In this document: in pieces, positions 34,996 through 46,600 of the stretch
Numbering within the stretch: position 1 is the first letter of the stretch
Layout of the letters: every line of letters begins with the position of its first letter
Assembly (NCBI GenBank): GCA_963854835.1
Contig: OY978525.1
Location: forward strand, 42,613,554 to 42,677,553
Direction: 5' to 3'
DNA length: 64,000 nt
From: Megamerina dolium
Lineage: Eukaryota > Arthropoda > Insecta > Diptera > Megamerinidae
Position numbers and translations under genes: made by a program
Notes under the pieces: model-generated
Database searches by the model: none
What the model was told of the DNA's origin: nothing
What the model saw: the letters and a program-made list of their open reading frames with translations, nothing else

Positions 34996-35440
34996 TAATC
35001 CGGAATTAGGCTGCCGTCTGTCTAAGCTATAACCCTCTAGTTGTCATTTCCTTAAAATATTGTATTACTTTTGGATGCATCCTCTATACTTAGCCCGCCC
35101 AGTGCACATGAGTACCCACACACCGAATTACAATTCAGTTACAATTCAGTTGCAATTCGATGAATTGCAACTGATGAATTGTTTTTTTTTTTTTTTTTTT
35201 TTTTGTTTTTTGTCGGGTATTAACTGCAGCTAATCCGCATTAGCTCTACGAATTAATTCTCAAAATAAAAGAGGATTAGGGCAATTTGCGATGGCAACAC
35301 TGTTGAAAATTGTCTTGTGAATTTTTCTCGATCCATTTTACAAAATATTAGGTGTGTTCGTCTGTCAGGTTAATATTTTATTCGGATTAAGTGCGCCGGT
35401 AATCCGGAATTAAGGTGCCGTCTGTCTAGGCTATAAGATT
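34995..35440 (+). repeat. Two 40-bp direct repeats flanking about 360 bp
   Basis: GGTAATCCGGAATTA followed by TGCCGTCTGTCTA and GCTATAA occurs at about 34994-35033 and 35397-35437. Between them are AATTCAGTTACAATTCAGTT repeats with a small inverted repeat (35147-35173), a T-run (35182-35204) and further short palindromes. It could be duplicated ends of a Harbinger-type or small non-autonomous element. Confidence 0.6.
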
Positions 35441-35615
35441 GAAAAACAGCTGTGTTTATTACAAAGTGATAGAAGTGAAGAAATTGTGAAATCGAGTGTA
35501 AGTTTTAATTTTGTGAATTTTAAATTATAAACGAATAATGTTGCTACTCCTTTACCACCTTTATCTTTAATGAGAGTAATAATGATAATAATAATAAAAA
35601 CGCCTACTACAAGTA

Positions 35616-36721
35616 ATGACTACGCTGATGGAATCATCAAGTGAATCAGAAAGCGACACTGAATATGACACGTTGAAAATCCTGACTGCGGACAATACCG
35701 CCATCGATATATATAATTTGTTTGAACAAAATAAACGGAACTGCGTAAAATCGAATTCCGACGACATTTCAGGATATCGAATGGTCTTTTTGAGAGCCTT
35801 TATAGACGGTTCAATAAAAGTGAAATGTACCAATGTCTTCTGCTGATAAACGTTTATCAAAAACGCATACATATGTACGTTTTTCTGTGGTACGCCTGAC
35901 ATGAAGCATGCTGTTATAGGGACTTAGCCGACTGCTTTGATTAGTCATTGTCAGCCATCAGCGTAATAGGGAGCTGCTATTCATAAGCTGCTTAAGCCCA
36001 CAAGTTATAAAATGGACCAGTGTGCAAAAGCAAGAACAGTCCACTAGATTTTTTGGGAACAAGTGTGGATTTTCTAGAGCAATTGGTAATGTATAAAATA
36101 AGGTTATACTTGTAACGCTAACTTCATAAAAAGTATCTTCACATAGGTTGTATTGATGCAACCCATATACTAATAGATCCACCTGAAAATGGAAAAGACG
36201 ACTATGTCGACAGAAAAGGAAATACTTCTATATGCATGCAAGCTATCTGCGACGATAACAAAAATTTTATTAGCGTCTGTATTGGCTATCCTGGATCCTG
36301 TCATGACAGTTGGGTTCTAAAGAATTCATCTATTTACCAAAAATTAGCATCATACTGTGGAGGTAAATCCATTTCAATTTACCTTATTATGCAATACATA
36401 ATTTTCTTTTTTCAATGTGAAATGGATTACTACATATTAAGTGATTCAGCATATCCCTGTATGAAGTACTTGGTTACCCCATACAGGGACAATGGTCACC
36501 TTAATAGCGCCCAAAAGAATTTCAACCTCAAGCTGAGCAGTGGTCGTGTGTCAATAGAGCATTCGTTGGGAATTTTAAAGCAACGGTTCAGGCAATTGCA
36601 CTACTGCAAATTAAAGGGAGTCAGTAAACTTTGTCACTTCATACGAGCTTGTTGTGTTCTACACAATATAGCTAATGAAGATGACTTAGAATTTAATACA
36701 AAGAAGTACATGCCAAGGTGA
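35616..36721 (+). pseudogene. PIF/Harbinger transposase remnant
   Basis: From about 36000 the frame reads WTSVQKQEQSTRFFGNK, then RAIG. A 61-base GT-AG intron (36086-36146) follows, and then GCIDATHILIDPP with the first catalytic Asp. SVCIGYPGSCHDSWVLKNS, YILSDSAYP (second Asp), RVSIEHSLGILKQRF (Glu) and CCVLHNIA follow, ending at 36721. These are the DDE_Tnp_4/HARBI1 motifs. A segment of about 18 residues after ASYCGGK is extra. It starts like an intron (GTAAAT) but lacks a clear AG. The N-terminal acidic piece (35616-35846) is separated from the catalytic part by a gap without the expected helix-turn-helix, so an internal deletion is likely. Confidence 0.75.
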
Positions 36722-37681
36722 CTGATGAATTTGTGGAGTATGGAGAGACATCAAGAGGCAATTGTGTAAGAGATGCTATATCTCAAGAAATTCAAAGACG
36801 TCAAGTTTAAATTTTTATTCTTAATACTAGATACTAGATTGCCAATCAATAATCTAAAATTTTATATATGTACGAGTTGGTATTTTTAATTTAATAAAAT
36901 TAACAAAAGCGCAAAATATTCTACCATGTAGTTGTTTTTATTTATTATGTATCAAAACATTTAATGGCGTCAGAAATGGTGTGTTAATAATTATAAATGT
37001 ATTATTTGATTATTTATTTTATTTCGAATGCGAACCGTTTTAATATCATTTGTTTTATTTATCGAGACATTACACTGTGAATATTTTGCTGTCAAATCAA
37101 TGTTATTGTTTTTGTAGCACAACAACGATTGCATTATTTTGGCAACAAAACATTGATAGTGTAATATCCCCAATACATATAAAACAGCTGGTTTGACATA
37201 TCAAGTAATTTACTAGTAAATGTTACAAATTTCCCTTTCGCGTACTTTTTCATTTTGTTCTCATTTTTAGAGCAGATTTTTCTTACGCTCTTGAATCGTG
37301 TAGAAATTTTACTAATAAAATCGCAATCGGACCTAGTATTTGCTCTGCTGGTCATGGCATTGCTTTCTTTAAAATCTCTGTATACTTCGACTTTGTTAAG
37401 TGACCCTGATATTGTAATCAGAAATAAGCTCAAAAGCCAAAGTAGGACTTCTCTGGTACTAAAAGCAAAGAATATTGAACTAAAGAAGCTTCACGACCAA
37501 ACATACATGAATTTCAAGCACGACTAAAAAGCCGTCCTACTCATTCGTGCAGCGAGCGCTGATAATGTTCACCCAAAATCCGACGTTTTCAGTGGTGCTC
37601 TCGCTTTTTTATTGATTATCCTACTCATTTGAAAATATTATAATTCTTTATGCAAAGTTCATATTTATTTATTTATGTAAA
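36722..37681. other. Unassigned DNA downstream of Harbinger
   Basis: AATAAAATTAAC near 36892 could serve the Harbinger mRNA. A minus frame of 99 codons (37433-37134) is basic in the middle (CSKNENKMKKYAKGK), but I cannot assign it. Otherwise AT-rich, nothing recognised. Confidence 0.4.
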
Positions 37682-38297
37682 AATATTATTCCTGAAGAAA
37701 CGAGAGCAAAAGCAACAACAAATACACAAGCGTAGATGCGTGTGTGTACCAATGCGAGTGTAATTGACGAAAGAACAATTTGTGTGTTGATTTTGGTGGC
37801 TGATGGATGGCACAAAAATGACAAAATCTTCAAAAATGCTTTGGCAATCGCTAGTGCTATGTGGCCGATTAAATGCAATTATCAATGAAAAATATAGTAT
37901 TTTCCTGAACATACGTACATACATATGTATACTTTTTATATAGGCAAATAGAACGAAACGGTGGTTGACATGTGTGCAAAGGTTTTGTCATATTGATTGT
38001 ATATATGCAGATGTATATATGGTATATGGATAGAATAAAAATAGATTGCCCATGCGTATTGGATATTAATAACGGATTTTTATTTTTCAGATAGATATTT
38101 ATTTTAATATAATTTTCACGATTTTGTACAAAACGAAATTGAATAAGCATGGAAAACAAGAAGCAAAATCAAGAGGAAAACACTCCAACACACCAAATTG
38201 TTCTTCCTTCGTCGATTAAACTCGCATTGGTACGCACACGCATCTACTCTTGCGTATTTATTGTTGCTTTTGCTCTCGTTTCTTCAGGAATAATATT
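37682..38297. repeat. Long inverted repeat, arms of about 107 bp
   Basis: 37682-37788 (with ATTATTCCTGAAGAAACGAG) pairs with 38188-38297 (CTCGTTTCTTCAGGAATAAT) along the full arm with about 90 percent identity by eye. The 400-base centre is AT-rich and unassigned. The open frame 38149-38520 runs through one arm and the adjoining foldback copy and is not a gene. Confidence 0.8.
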
Positions 38298-38309
38298 ATA
38301 CGCTCGACA

Positions 38310-38975
38310 GTTTTTTAGGATGTCATTTTTGATAACCAAAAAAATAACCGCCGCCGGCTTCGAGACCAATAACATTTTAATTATTTATACTATTTTATCC
38401 TGTTTTTACTTAATTCTATTCTCTATGTCTACGGCTATGATTATGAGTGTCTCACTACTCTTCCTCTATATACATATTTGCTGTAGCGAAAGTATGCTCA
38501 TAAAAAATATATATATATAAAAATTCTTTAAAAATATGTTTTATATACCATCAGAAAGGTAATCATATAATATTTAAAGCAATATATAATTTTGGATAGG
38601 TTAATGGGGAATTTTTTCGAAAAAAAACAGTTTCTACAAAATTTGTATAAAAAATTTATATTTTTCTTCATAACATTTAAAAAGTTCAAAAATCATATGA
38701 AATATATATAATATATAATCTATAAAAAGGTATTAAAATTACCTGTATTTTATTACCCATATTGTAGAAAAATAGCGTGTTTATCGATTAATGTGGAGTT
38801 CAATTTTGAACGTTGACCTTGAGCCACGCCTTATATGGGCGTTTGCACCGACAAATTTTTAGTTTGTTATAACGACAAGAATAATCTGTCTCCGATGCAA
38901 TTTATTATTTTTGCTTCCTCAAGGAGGCCGTATTCTGCACTTATGACGAAATAAAGATTGCGCCCTGTGATGTCA
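38310..38975. mobile_element. Second foldback copy, right half only
   Basis: It contains one degenerate GC unit (38325-38375). Then follows the stretch matching 22690-22840, continuing directly into the stretch matching 29833-30250, with no piggyBac between. It ends CGTATTCTGCACTTATG like the first copy. It serves as a pre-insertion reference for the piggyBac site. Confidence 0.75.
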
Positions 38976-39525
38976 TAACCGAATCAGTACATATAGTAGG
39001 CAAACAAGAAGTGTCAAAATCCAATACAAAAGGTAAATAAAACTGCGAACATTTATATAAAATTGTAAAATAAGCAATATTTAATACTTTATAATGAAAA
39101 ATATTAGAAGAATCAAGTGAATAAATATACAACGAAAATATATATGTAACCTGAAGTGACCAGAAGTTGCCTAAGTGGAAAGCAGTGGACCAAAATATGT
39201 AAGTAAAAGCGAAGTGGTTTCACGTTTTCATTACAAGTTTTATTGTGCACATATGTATACATGTATGAATACTAAAAAAGAATTAAATATTATACAATTA
39301 ATTAAAAAAAGAATTAAAAAAGAATTAATAAAAACTAAGTTACTATTTCAGTGAATTTTCTTTTTTTCTTGTGAGTGGCTTCTTCAATTTTTTTGTTTAG
39401 TTTTCTAATCTTGAAGAGCATCTTCGCCCGGAAGAACAATTTACTTACCTTTATATTGCAATTAATACTGGAAGATTGCTCAATGGGCTCAATGGGTTGC
39501 TCGTAACAACATTTTTTGTTATGAG
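38976..39525. other. No recognised feature
   Basis: AT-rich, with short repeats of AAAAGAATTAA around 39276-39330. No domain or RNA gene seen. Confidence 0.45.
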
Positions 39526-39735
39526 CTACCCATTTCCATTAATTGCGTTAAAAATATTTTCAAGCGAGTTCAATTGGACCACGAGTTCTTCGGTAGGTTT
39601 TGATAAACCACCTTCACTCAGGTGATTTACCCAGATATAACTTGAAACAGTGTCATCCTGAATCTTAATGTCTCCCACTTCGTGTCGTAATTTGTAACAC
39701 GCGGGCCATTTTGTGGCAGCACTGTTTTTGGCAGC
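39526..39735 (-). pseudogene. Possible P-element/THAP-type transposase C-terminal remnant
   Basis: A 69-codon minus frame reads CYKLRHEVGDIKIQDDTVSS, then YIWVNHLSEGGLSKPTEELV. The SEGGL..P block after a Trp-containing segment resembles the C-terminal part of P-element-like transposases. The match is from memory and short, so this is a weak call. The frame is bounded by stops on both sides. Confidence 0.3.
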
Positions 39736-39784
39736 TCATATAACATGTTGCTATCAAACATCCTGTTTGGTCTATAATTTAACC

Positions 39785-39841
39785 ATGAATCGACTTACAA
39801 ACAAACAACGGTTGCATATTATTGAATTTTATTATCGTAAA
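39785..39841 (+). pseudogene. mariner-type transposase N-terminal fragment
   Basis: MNRLTNKQRLHIIEFYYRK is the start I recall for a group of insect mariner-like transposases (helix-turn-helix region). After 19 codons homology stops where LINE sequence begins. Too short to judge function. Confidence 0.5.
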
Positions 39842-41450
39842 ATTATTGCTGTAGAGTGTGGTTTTCGTTTCTCGAGAGAGGGTCCGACTTCTCAATTGCT
39901 TACTTAGCCCAAAGTAGCACCTGTTAGTCTTGCCTTCGTTCACCGTGAGACTCATTCGACGCGACTCTGTTTCCAACTCTGAGAATTCTGCACTAACTGC
40001 TCGCTTATTCATGCCTATTATATATCGTCATTCACATTGTTGCGTAGAGGTAATCCCTTATCGAACTATCGAAAACGGCTTTATAATCAACAAATAGGTC
40101 GTGTATGTCGATCTGTCTTTCTTGGATCTTCGCAGGAATACCGAACCCACACATTGTTGTGTAGAGGTAATCCCCTACCGGACTGTCGAAAGTGGCTTTA
40201 TAATCAACAAATAGGTGGTGTATGTCGATCTGTTTTTCTTGGGTCTTCATCAGGATTTGGCGCAGTGTGAAAATCTGGTCGATGGTGGATTTAGCAGGTC
40301 TGAAGCTACACTGATAAGGTCCAAGCAGGTTGTTAAGGATATGCTTCAATATTCCACACAGTACGCTCGATAGACCCTTATATGCGATGCTAAGAAGACT
40401 TATTCCAAGGTAGTTGGCGCAAATTGTGGGGTCTCCTTTTTTATGTACGGGACAGAGAACACTGAGCCTCCAATCATCAGGCATGCTTTCATCCGACCAT
40501 ATTCTGCTTATGAGCTGGCGCATGCTGGTGAGCAGTTCATCGCCTCCGGTTTTAAACAACTCGACAGGCAGGCCATCAGCACCTTTGTTGTTTATCAGCC
40601 TAGAAATGGCCTCTCTGACCTCTTCACGGTCGGGTGGTGGAACATCTATACCATCATCCGAGATTGCGGAGTTCGGGATATCTCCTCCACTGGCGGGATT
40701 CTTCGAGGCGTCGCCATTCAGTAACGTGGAGAAGTGTTCCCTCCATAAGCTCAGTACACTCTGGACCTGTAACCAGATTCCCATAGTTGTCAAGACAGGA
40801 AGAGGCTCCGGGATTTAAACATCCATTCAGGCGCTTGATCTTCTCAAAGAAATTTCGAGTCTCATTCCTGTCCCTACTCATCTCTATATCCATACACTCG
40901 CGTCTTTCTATCTTACGCCTGAAAAGACGTCTATCTGCACTTCTCTTCGCTCTGCAATGCTTCTTAACAGCTTGCGTAGCACCTGCACACAGGATCTTTC
41001 TGTAGGAGCCGTCTTTCTCTGCGGTAGCGTCGCCACACTCCTGATCACACTACTCATTCCTCAGAGGCCGATAGAAACCGATTACCTCCTCGGCAGCAGT
41101 AGTCATGGAGTGGGATATATGTGTCCACCGTGCGCATGTATCATCAAAAGGGAGAGTGTTCTGCGTAAGCACATCCGATAATCGAGTGTTAAAAGCATTT
41201 GCTGTCTCTGATACCACGGATCGATTTCAGGTCGATTATACTGGAAGCTTGCCTTCCGTCAATCATCACGTCATCAATTTGGTTTTTCATTCGTTGATCT
41301 AGAAACATCCACGTCGCTTTATGGATGTCATGGATGTTATGGGGCGTGGGCGCATATTAGGCTGATGTAAAAAAATTTTGCTTTAATGCGGATTGTAGAC
41401 GGCCGCTCATTCACAGGTGTGCCACAATTCGTAACCTGAGGGTTTAAGTA
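39842..41450 (-). pseudogene. RTE-like LINE, endonuclease to reverse transcriptase, internally deleted
   Basis: Minus strand from 41450 down: endonuclease pieces (ISLICAHAPT near 41370, HKATWMF, NQIDDVMIDGRQASS near 41270), a basic linker (RRLFRRKIER near 40905-40930), then RT block ADGLPVELFKTGGDELL and the CANYLGISLLSIAYKGLSSV region. FVDYKATFDSP (motif A) follows, duplicated, and the end of the YADD box plus LTVNEGKT near 39940. The part between motif A and YADD is missing. Several frame breaks. Same family as 2227-2755. Confidence 0.8.
40033..40250 (-). repeat. 117-bp (39-codon) in-frame tandem duplication of RT motif A
   Basis: The two units start near 40035 and 40152. Both encode QIDIH-LFVDYKA-FDS on the minus strand, so the catalytic-Asp block appears twice, with visible divergence between units. 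Confidence 0.85.
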
Positions 41451-41816
41451 TCGTAGTGGCTTTCGACAGTTTTGTGTTAATTTCATTTATAGTTCGAACT
41501 CTTCTAACATTTGTCTACTTAATTAAAACTTTTGTGTCTATTACTCATTTAGGTAAAAAAAATATTATGATTTTTGTTCACAATATATAATTGTAAGATT
41601 TATTGCAAATGTACTAATAACATTTTAATAAAACAAATATGTGAAAGTAGTAAATTATTTGAACCACCAAAAGAATTTTAAAATGATTGACTGGCATTTT
41701 GTTGCCATAACTTTAACTTGCAATATATAGATTAGTACATATAAGTATGTGGTTTAGTTTTTAATGAAATGAGTGATCTCTGTATTTTACATACTCCTAT
41801 AAATTTACATCTTAAT
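41451..41816. other. No recognised feature
   Basis: AT-rich DNA between two LINE fragments. No domain or repeat recognised. Confidence 0.5.
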
Positions 41817-42640
41817 TTAATTATGTTTTCTTTTTCTTATGTGTACATAACAACCGATGTTCGATTTAGGCTGAACATATAATGCGGCGCCAGTCTGCTC
41901 TGTTCTTCGCTTGCTGGCGCCAATTTGGTATTCCAAGTGCCGCCAGGTTACCCAACACTTGGTCCTTCCAACGGAGGCTTGGTCTTCCTCTTCTTCTGCG
42001 TCCTCCAACTGATGCCGAATTTAAAACGCTCTTCGCTGGAGCGTCTTCTTCCATTCGCTCGAAATGACCGAGTCAGCGCAGCCGCTGGATTTTGATTCGC
42101 CAAACTATGCCAATGTCAGCGTACAGCTCATACAACTCATCGTTGTACCTAATTCAGTATTCGCATCAACGCAAATATGTCCGAAGATCCTGCGCAGAAC
42201 TTTTCTCTAGAAAACTACAAGCATCCTCTCACCCGTGGTGGATGTTGTTCAGGCTTCTGCGCCATTTGTTCCGACAGGAATAATGGAGACTTGTAGAGTG
42301 TGATTTTCGATATTCGAGAGAGGGCTCGACTACTCAAAGTAACACCTGTTAGCAAGAGTTATCCTACGCATAATCTCCAGGCTCACGTCATTACAGTTGT
42401 TGATGCTGGTTCTGAGATAGAAGAAGTCCTTCACCACCTCAAAAGTGTTATTCTCAACAGTGATACTAGGTACTTCATCTTGCCCTCGTTCACCGTAAGA
42501 CCCATTCAACGTGACTCCCATTCCAATTCAGAGAATGCTGCACTGACTGCTCGCGAGTTGATACCGATTATGTCAATATCGTCGGCATATGCCGGCAGTA
42601 TTACACTTTTGCTGAAGATAGTGTCATTATTTAACTACGT
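41817..42640 (-). pseudogene. RTE-like LINE 3' half
   Basis: Minus strand. PAYADDIDI near 42600, LTVNEGKTKYL near 42490, FFYLRTSINNCNDVSLEIMRR, then the C-terminal signature GRRRRGRPSLRWKDQVLGNL and LGIPNWRQ near 41910-42000. At least four frame breaks. Its 3' end runs into AAATCGAACATCGGTTGTTA and an AAG-rich tail near 41820-41860. 5'-truncated at about 42640. Confidence 0.8.
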
Positions 42641-43390
42641 AGGTACATAAATATTTTCCCAAAAGTTTTTCTCTTAATGGAATTACAAACATTTGTGATT
42701 TAATTTTGATAAGCGATTTTTGAAATATTTTTACATGTGTAACAATGAAACATATGAATATTTTTGTTTATACATCAGTAATAAATGTGAAATATTACAC
42801 TTTTTGTTGAATAATCAAAAACGAGTTGATAAACATCTTCATCTGTTACTTCATTAAAATCTAGCAATAAATTTTAGAATCTACCACAATTTTTTAGCCT
42901 CATCTACCTCTAACAATTTTATTACAGTCCGAACACTGTTTGTAATGTCAAATATTAACAAAACATTCAAAGAAGTTCACATGTCGCTGAGAAACATTTT
43001 TGCACGTGTAAACGCGAACGTAATATCTAGCTTCGAGGCATTTTTAGGGAAAATCCTCCATATATACAATATAAGATATTGTAAAAATTCAGTGCAACGC
43101 TGTGGTACAGAGCGAAAATAATTTTTTTCTGGGAATTACCATCTAGCTGCAGCACGTTTGGTCCAACATATTTGACGTCATTATCATTCTCTTCTGTTAA
43201 ATAGATAGCTGTGTTACGCGGAATATTTGTTTCTATTACAGGATATATTTACAAGCAAAAATTTCGAGTATATTGGCTTACTGACAAAAGATTTGAGATT
43301 GCAAATTGCAACCAAAATTTTGACCTTATTGTATATATATTCGACACGGCTACAGTAACTTTTAACACTGGATTGCAGCCCAGCTCATAA
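42641..43390. other. No recognised feature
   Basis: AT-rich, without open frames of note. No transposon hallmark seen. Confidence 0.5.
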
Positions 43391-45340
43391 GGATGTTAGA
43401 TTAGATTGGTGAGGAATAGATACTTGCTGTCTATGGCACTGCGTTCGTTACGAACTATTGTGCCATACCCGAGTTTAATACTGGAAGAGAAAATATCCTC
43501 CTATTTTCTCAAAGAACGTTTAAATTCTTGTGAGTTCAATTTCAGACAGATAGGTTGTCTGTAATAGTTCCTTCCCAAGTGTTTGTTTCCTCACATGGAC
43601 AAGGGCTTGACATTCTGTAATTATGTGTATGGATGTCTCATCATTTTCCATATCTTCTACATATTTCACTGTCGGTCAATTTCCGACGGATTTTATCTTT
43701 GTTTAATAGACAGTGTCCACTAATTATACATGAATGAGTAGTGTGGAAAGAAAGCTTTGGTACATTCCATACCAATAGTTTTTGACCATCTTGCTTTTGC
43801 TTTGGTAATGTATTCTTGCTTAATGCAATTCCTGTAAGCCGCTTTGGTACTGGGACAATATATTCCAGATCCTATACCTTCTTCAGTCTTGCATAAATCA
43901 GTGTACTATACAATGTTATCACAGGTGAGACTGATTTTTGAGTTATCCCAGTCTATCCTGTTTGGGACGTGAGTTTTATATCTATTGTTAAAGATATGTC
44001 ACGGAGGCATTAAGTCAAGAGGCATCCAAATGCTCTCGTCTCGTCCGCTATCTTTAACAATGGAGCGGTGACCATTTGCATGCAGATCTTGTGGTACGAA
44101 CCTGATATGCACCAGTCTGTGTGTACTATTGATCGCATTCATTTGTACGGTTAAATCCAATGGCAGCGTACCAAAAATAATATTGAATGTTGCCGTTGGA
44201 GTTGTGCGAAGGCAACCAGTCATGCAGGAGTTAATTACTCTTTGCAGTTGTTCTAGTCTATTCGCAATTGTTTTTTCCGTGATCTTTTTCCACCATACTA
44301 TAGCCCCATAGATGATGATTGGGACGATAACCAGGGCATAAATTTTGTGAAGCCATATCGGCTTCATTCCCCAGTTTTTACCACATATTCGTTCACAAAT
44401 CCAGAGAGCAATACCCGCTTTCTGAATAATACGATCAATGTGAGGTTTCCAGTTCAATTTAATTTTAAGAGTTACCCCAAGATATTTTGCTTCTTTTGGA
44501 AGCCTACTTCTTTGCCAAAGACCTTTATTGCTCTCAGGTCATACTTCCATTTAAGTGTAAATGGTACAATTTTTGTCGTATCAGGGTTTACAGATAAGCT
44601 CTGAATGACACAACCGTATTCTACAATCCTTATTGCATCTTGTAGTATATCAGAGACGGTCTGTCCGTCTTTGCCTCTAACTACAATAACTAGGTCATCA
44701 CCATAGGCAATCACATCGCATCTTCGCCCCGTGAGGGTGCGGATTAATCCGTTGATGACTATGAACCAGAGTAGAAGAGATAGTACGCCTCCTTGGGGAC
44801 ACCCCCGGACTGTCCTAGATAGTATCCTAATACTGTTTAAGTTGGACTCTATAAGCCTACTTTTAATCATCATGGAAATCCATCTTTTAAGTACAGTTGG
44901 CGCTTGAAATACCTCCAAATCTAATTCTATAGCTTCATAGGTGGTGTTATTGAAGGCCTCCTCTATGTCTAAGAAACCAACCAGGCAGATTTCATTTTCT
45001 TCGAGCGATTTTCGATTTACGATAACCTTTTCCATTCCTTTAAGTATACATGACATCAGGTTTATTGGCCTGAATAATTTTGGGTCTTTTTTATTTGGTT
45101 TTCAGGCTTTGGGGAGATAGATAACTTTCATTGTTCTCCAAGCCTCCGGAATACAGCCAAAAGCTGTATGGGTATAATTTCGATATGGTGGGCGACAGTC
45201 CCCTCTGTACAAGCGCCGAGAAGATTTTAATTTTTACCGCCGACTTATACGCCGACTTATACCTATCGCCCACTCTAATCGAACGTTTGCAGATAAGAAT
45301 GCGCAATTTCCATTCCTCCTTGCTGGGGCAGTGGGCCAAG
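43391..45340 (-). pseudogene. I/R1/LOA-like LINE fragment, reverse transcriptase and C-terminal region
   Basis: Minus strand. A short N-terminal block (FWLYSGGLENNESYL near 45140) precedes LFRPINLMSCILKGMEKVI (about 45080). The core follows: VGFLDIEEAFNNT, RGCPQGGVLSLLLW, VIAYGDDLVIVVRGKDGQT, where the catalytic box is YGDD, and SVNPDTTKIVPFTLKWK. After a shift near 44465 comes NWKPHIDRIIQKAGIALW and the thumb region to 43999. Beyond that, in broken frames, comes KTIGMECTKAFFPHYS-like tail sequence. This family carries a C-terminal RNase H in relatives, but no clear one is visible. Degenerate and truncated at the 5' side. Confidence 0.7.
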
Positions 45341-45361
45341 TATTATAATTATTTTGGTCGG

Positions 45362-46125
45362 GATTACTTACTTACTTACTTATGTGGCCATAACAACCGA
45401 ATATCGATTTATGCCGAAAATAACATGCTACGCCAGCCATCTCTGTTCTTCGCTAGCTGGCGCCAGTTAGCAATTCCAAGCGCCGTCAGGTTCTCCAGTA
45501 CTTGGTCTTTCCACTGGAGGTTAGGTCTTCCTCTTCTGCGTCGTCCTCCAGTGAGTTCCAAATATAACATCTTCTTACCTGGAGTGTAATCTTCCATTCG
45601 CTCAACATGACCTAGACAGCGCAGCCGCTGGATTTTGATGCGCTTTACTATGTCAATATCGGCATATAGTTCGTACAGCTCGTGGTTGTACCTTATTCGG
45701 TACTTCGGTACTCGCCACCAACACAAATAGATCCAAAGATCTTATGCAGGACTTTTCTCTCGAAAACTCCAAGCATTCGCTAATCTAAGGTGGAAATTGT
45801 CCAGGCTTCAGCGCCATATGTAAGGACAGGCATGATGAGAGATTATTAGAGTGTAGTTTTCGCTCTTCGAAAGAGGGCTCGATTCTTACTTACTTATTCC
45901 AAATTAGCACCTGTTAGCAAGAGTGATCCTTTGCAATATCTTCAGGCTAACGTCATTACTGCCGTAATTGCTTGGTCCAAGACCCCTTACTACTTCAAAA
46001 ACGTAGTTATCAATAGTCACGTGCTGTCCAAGACGCCGGGACTCTTTGTTTGTTGACACTAGATACTTTGTCTTGCCCTCGTTCACCGTAAGACTCATTC
46101 GCTCGCATGCTCATGCCGATTATAT
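45362..46125 (-). pseudogene. RTE-like LINE 3' part, interrupted by gypsy copy A
   Basis: Minus strand from 46125: LTVNEGKTKYLVSTNKESRR (near 46040-46090), a gap of frame breaks, LRCLGHVERM and GRRRRGRPNLQWKDQVLENL with LGIANWRQ (45420-45630). The element ends with TTATGGCCACATAAG and a (TAAG)n tail (about 45364-45390), as RTE-type LINEs do. The RT upstream part, including [11 protein letters not shown], continues at 50004 on the other side of copy A. Confidence 0.8.
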
Positions 46126-46562
46126 TGTTACGTTTTTATTCTGTGAGCGTTTAATTCTATTTGAATTACCTTGTTCGATCACTGGATTCTGTTAATAATA
46201 ACTGCAACACTTATTCTATCAAACTATATACAGCAACAATTTATTTAATAATCTCTATTTACCATCAACTCTGTTTACAATCAACTATTTACACTAACAC
46301 TCTAATATACTTGCAACTTTTGCCTCTGTATCAATGTTTTCGCAATCACGTTCGGAATTAGATTGATTTTCCTTCTCAACACTGGCTCTATTTATACTCT
46401 GTTGGCAACACCCCAGAATCTTCCGTTATAGAGATTCTTCTCTTCCTTTCTCGTTGGCTTGTTCTGGTTATCGCTTATTTCTTTTTGTTGACATTCGTTT
46501 CGATGCTGCCAATAGTGTCAGTCACAATAGTGATGAGTAATCAACTATCGATACTCGTTACA
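46126..46562 (-). repeat. Copy A 3' LTR (A-type)
   Basis: 437 bases. The A-type is recognised by CTTGCAACTTTTGCCTCTGT, which is missing from the 412-base D-type LTRs. Confidence 0.9.
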
Positions 46563-46600
46563 CTGCCCTCCTCTTAACCTTGTTCGTCCCGAACAAGTTT

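Noticed and set aside
37134..37433. Myb/SANT-like partner gene of Harbinger
   Set aside because: The minus frame is basic in the middle, but I could not identify a SANT helix pattern.
38149..38520. 123-codon hydrophobic frame as a membrane protein gene
   Set aside because: It spans an inverted-repeat arm and the start of a foldback copy; hydrophobicity follows from AT-rich repeats.
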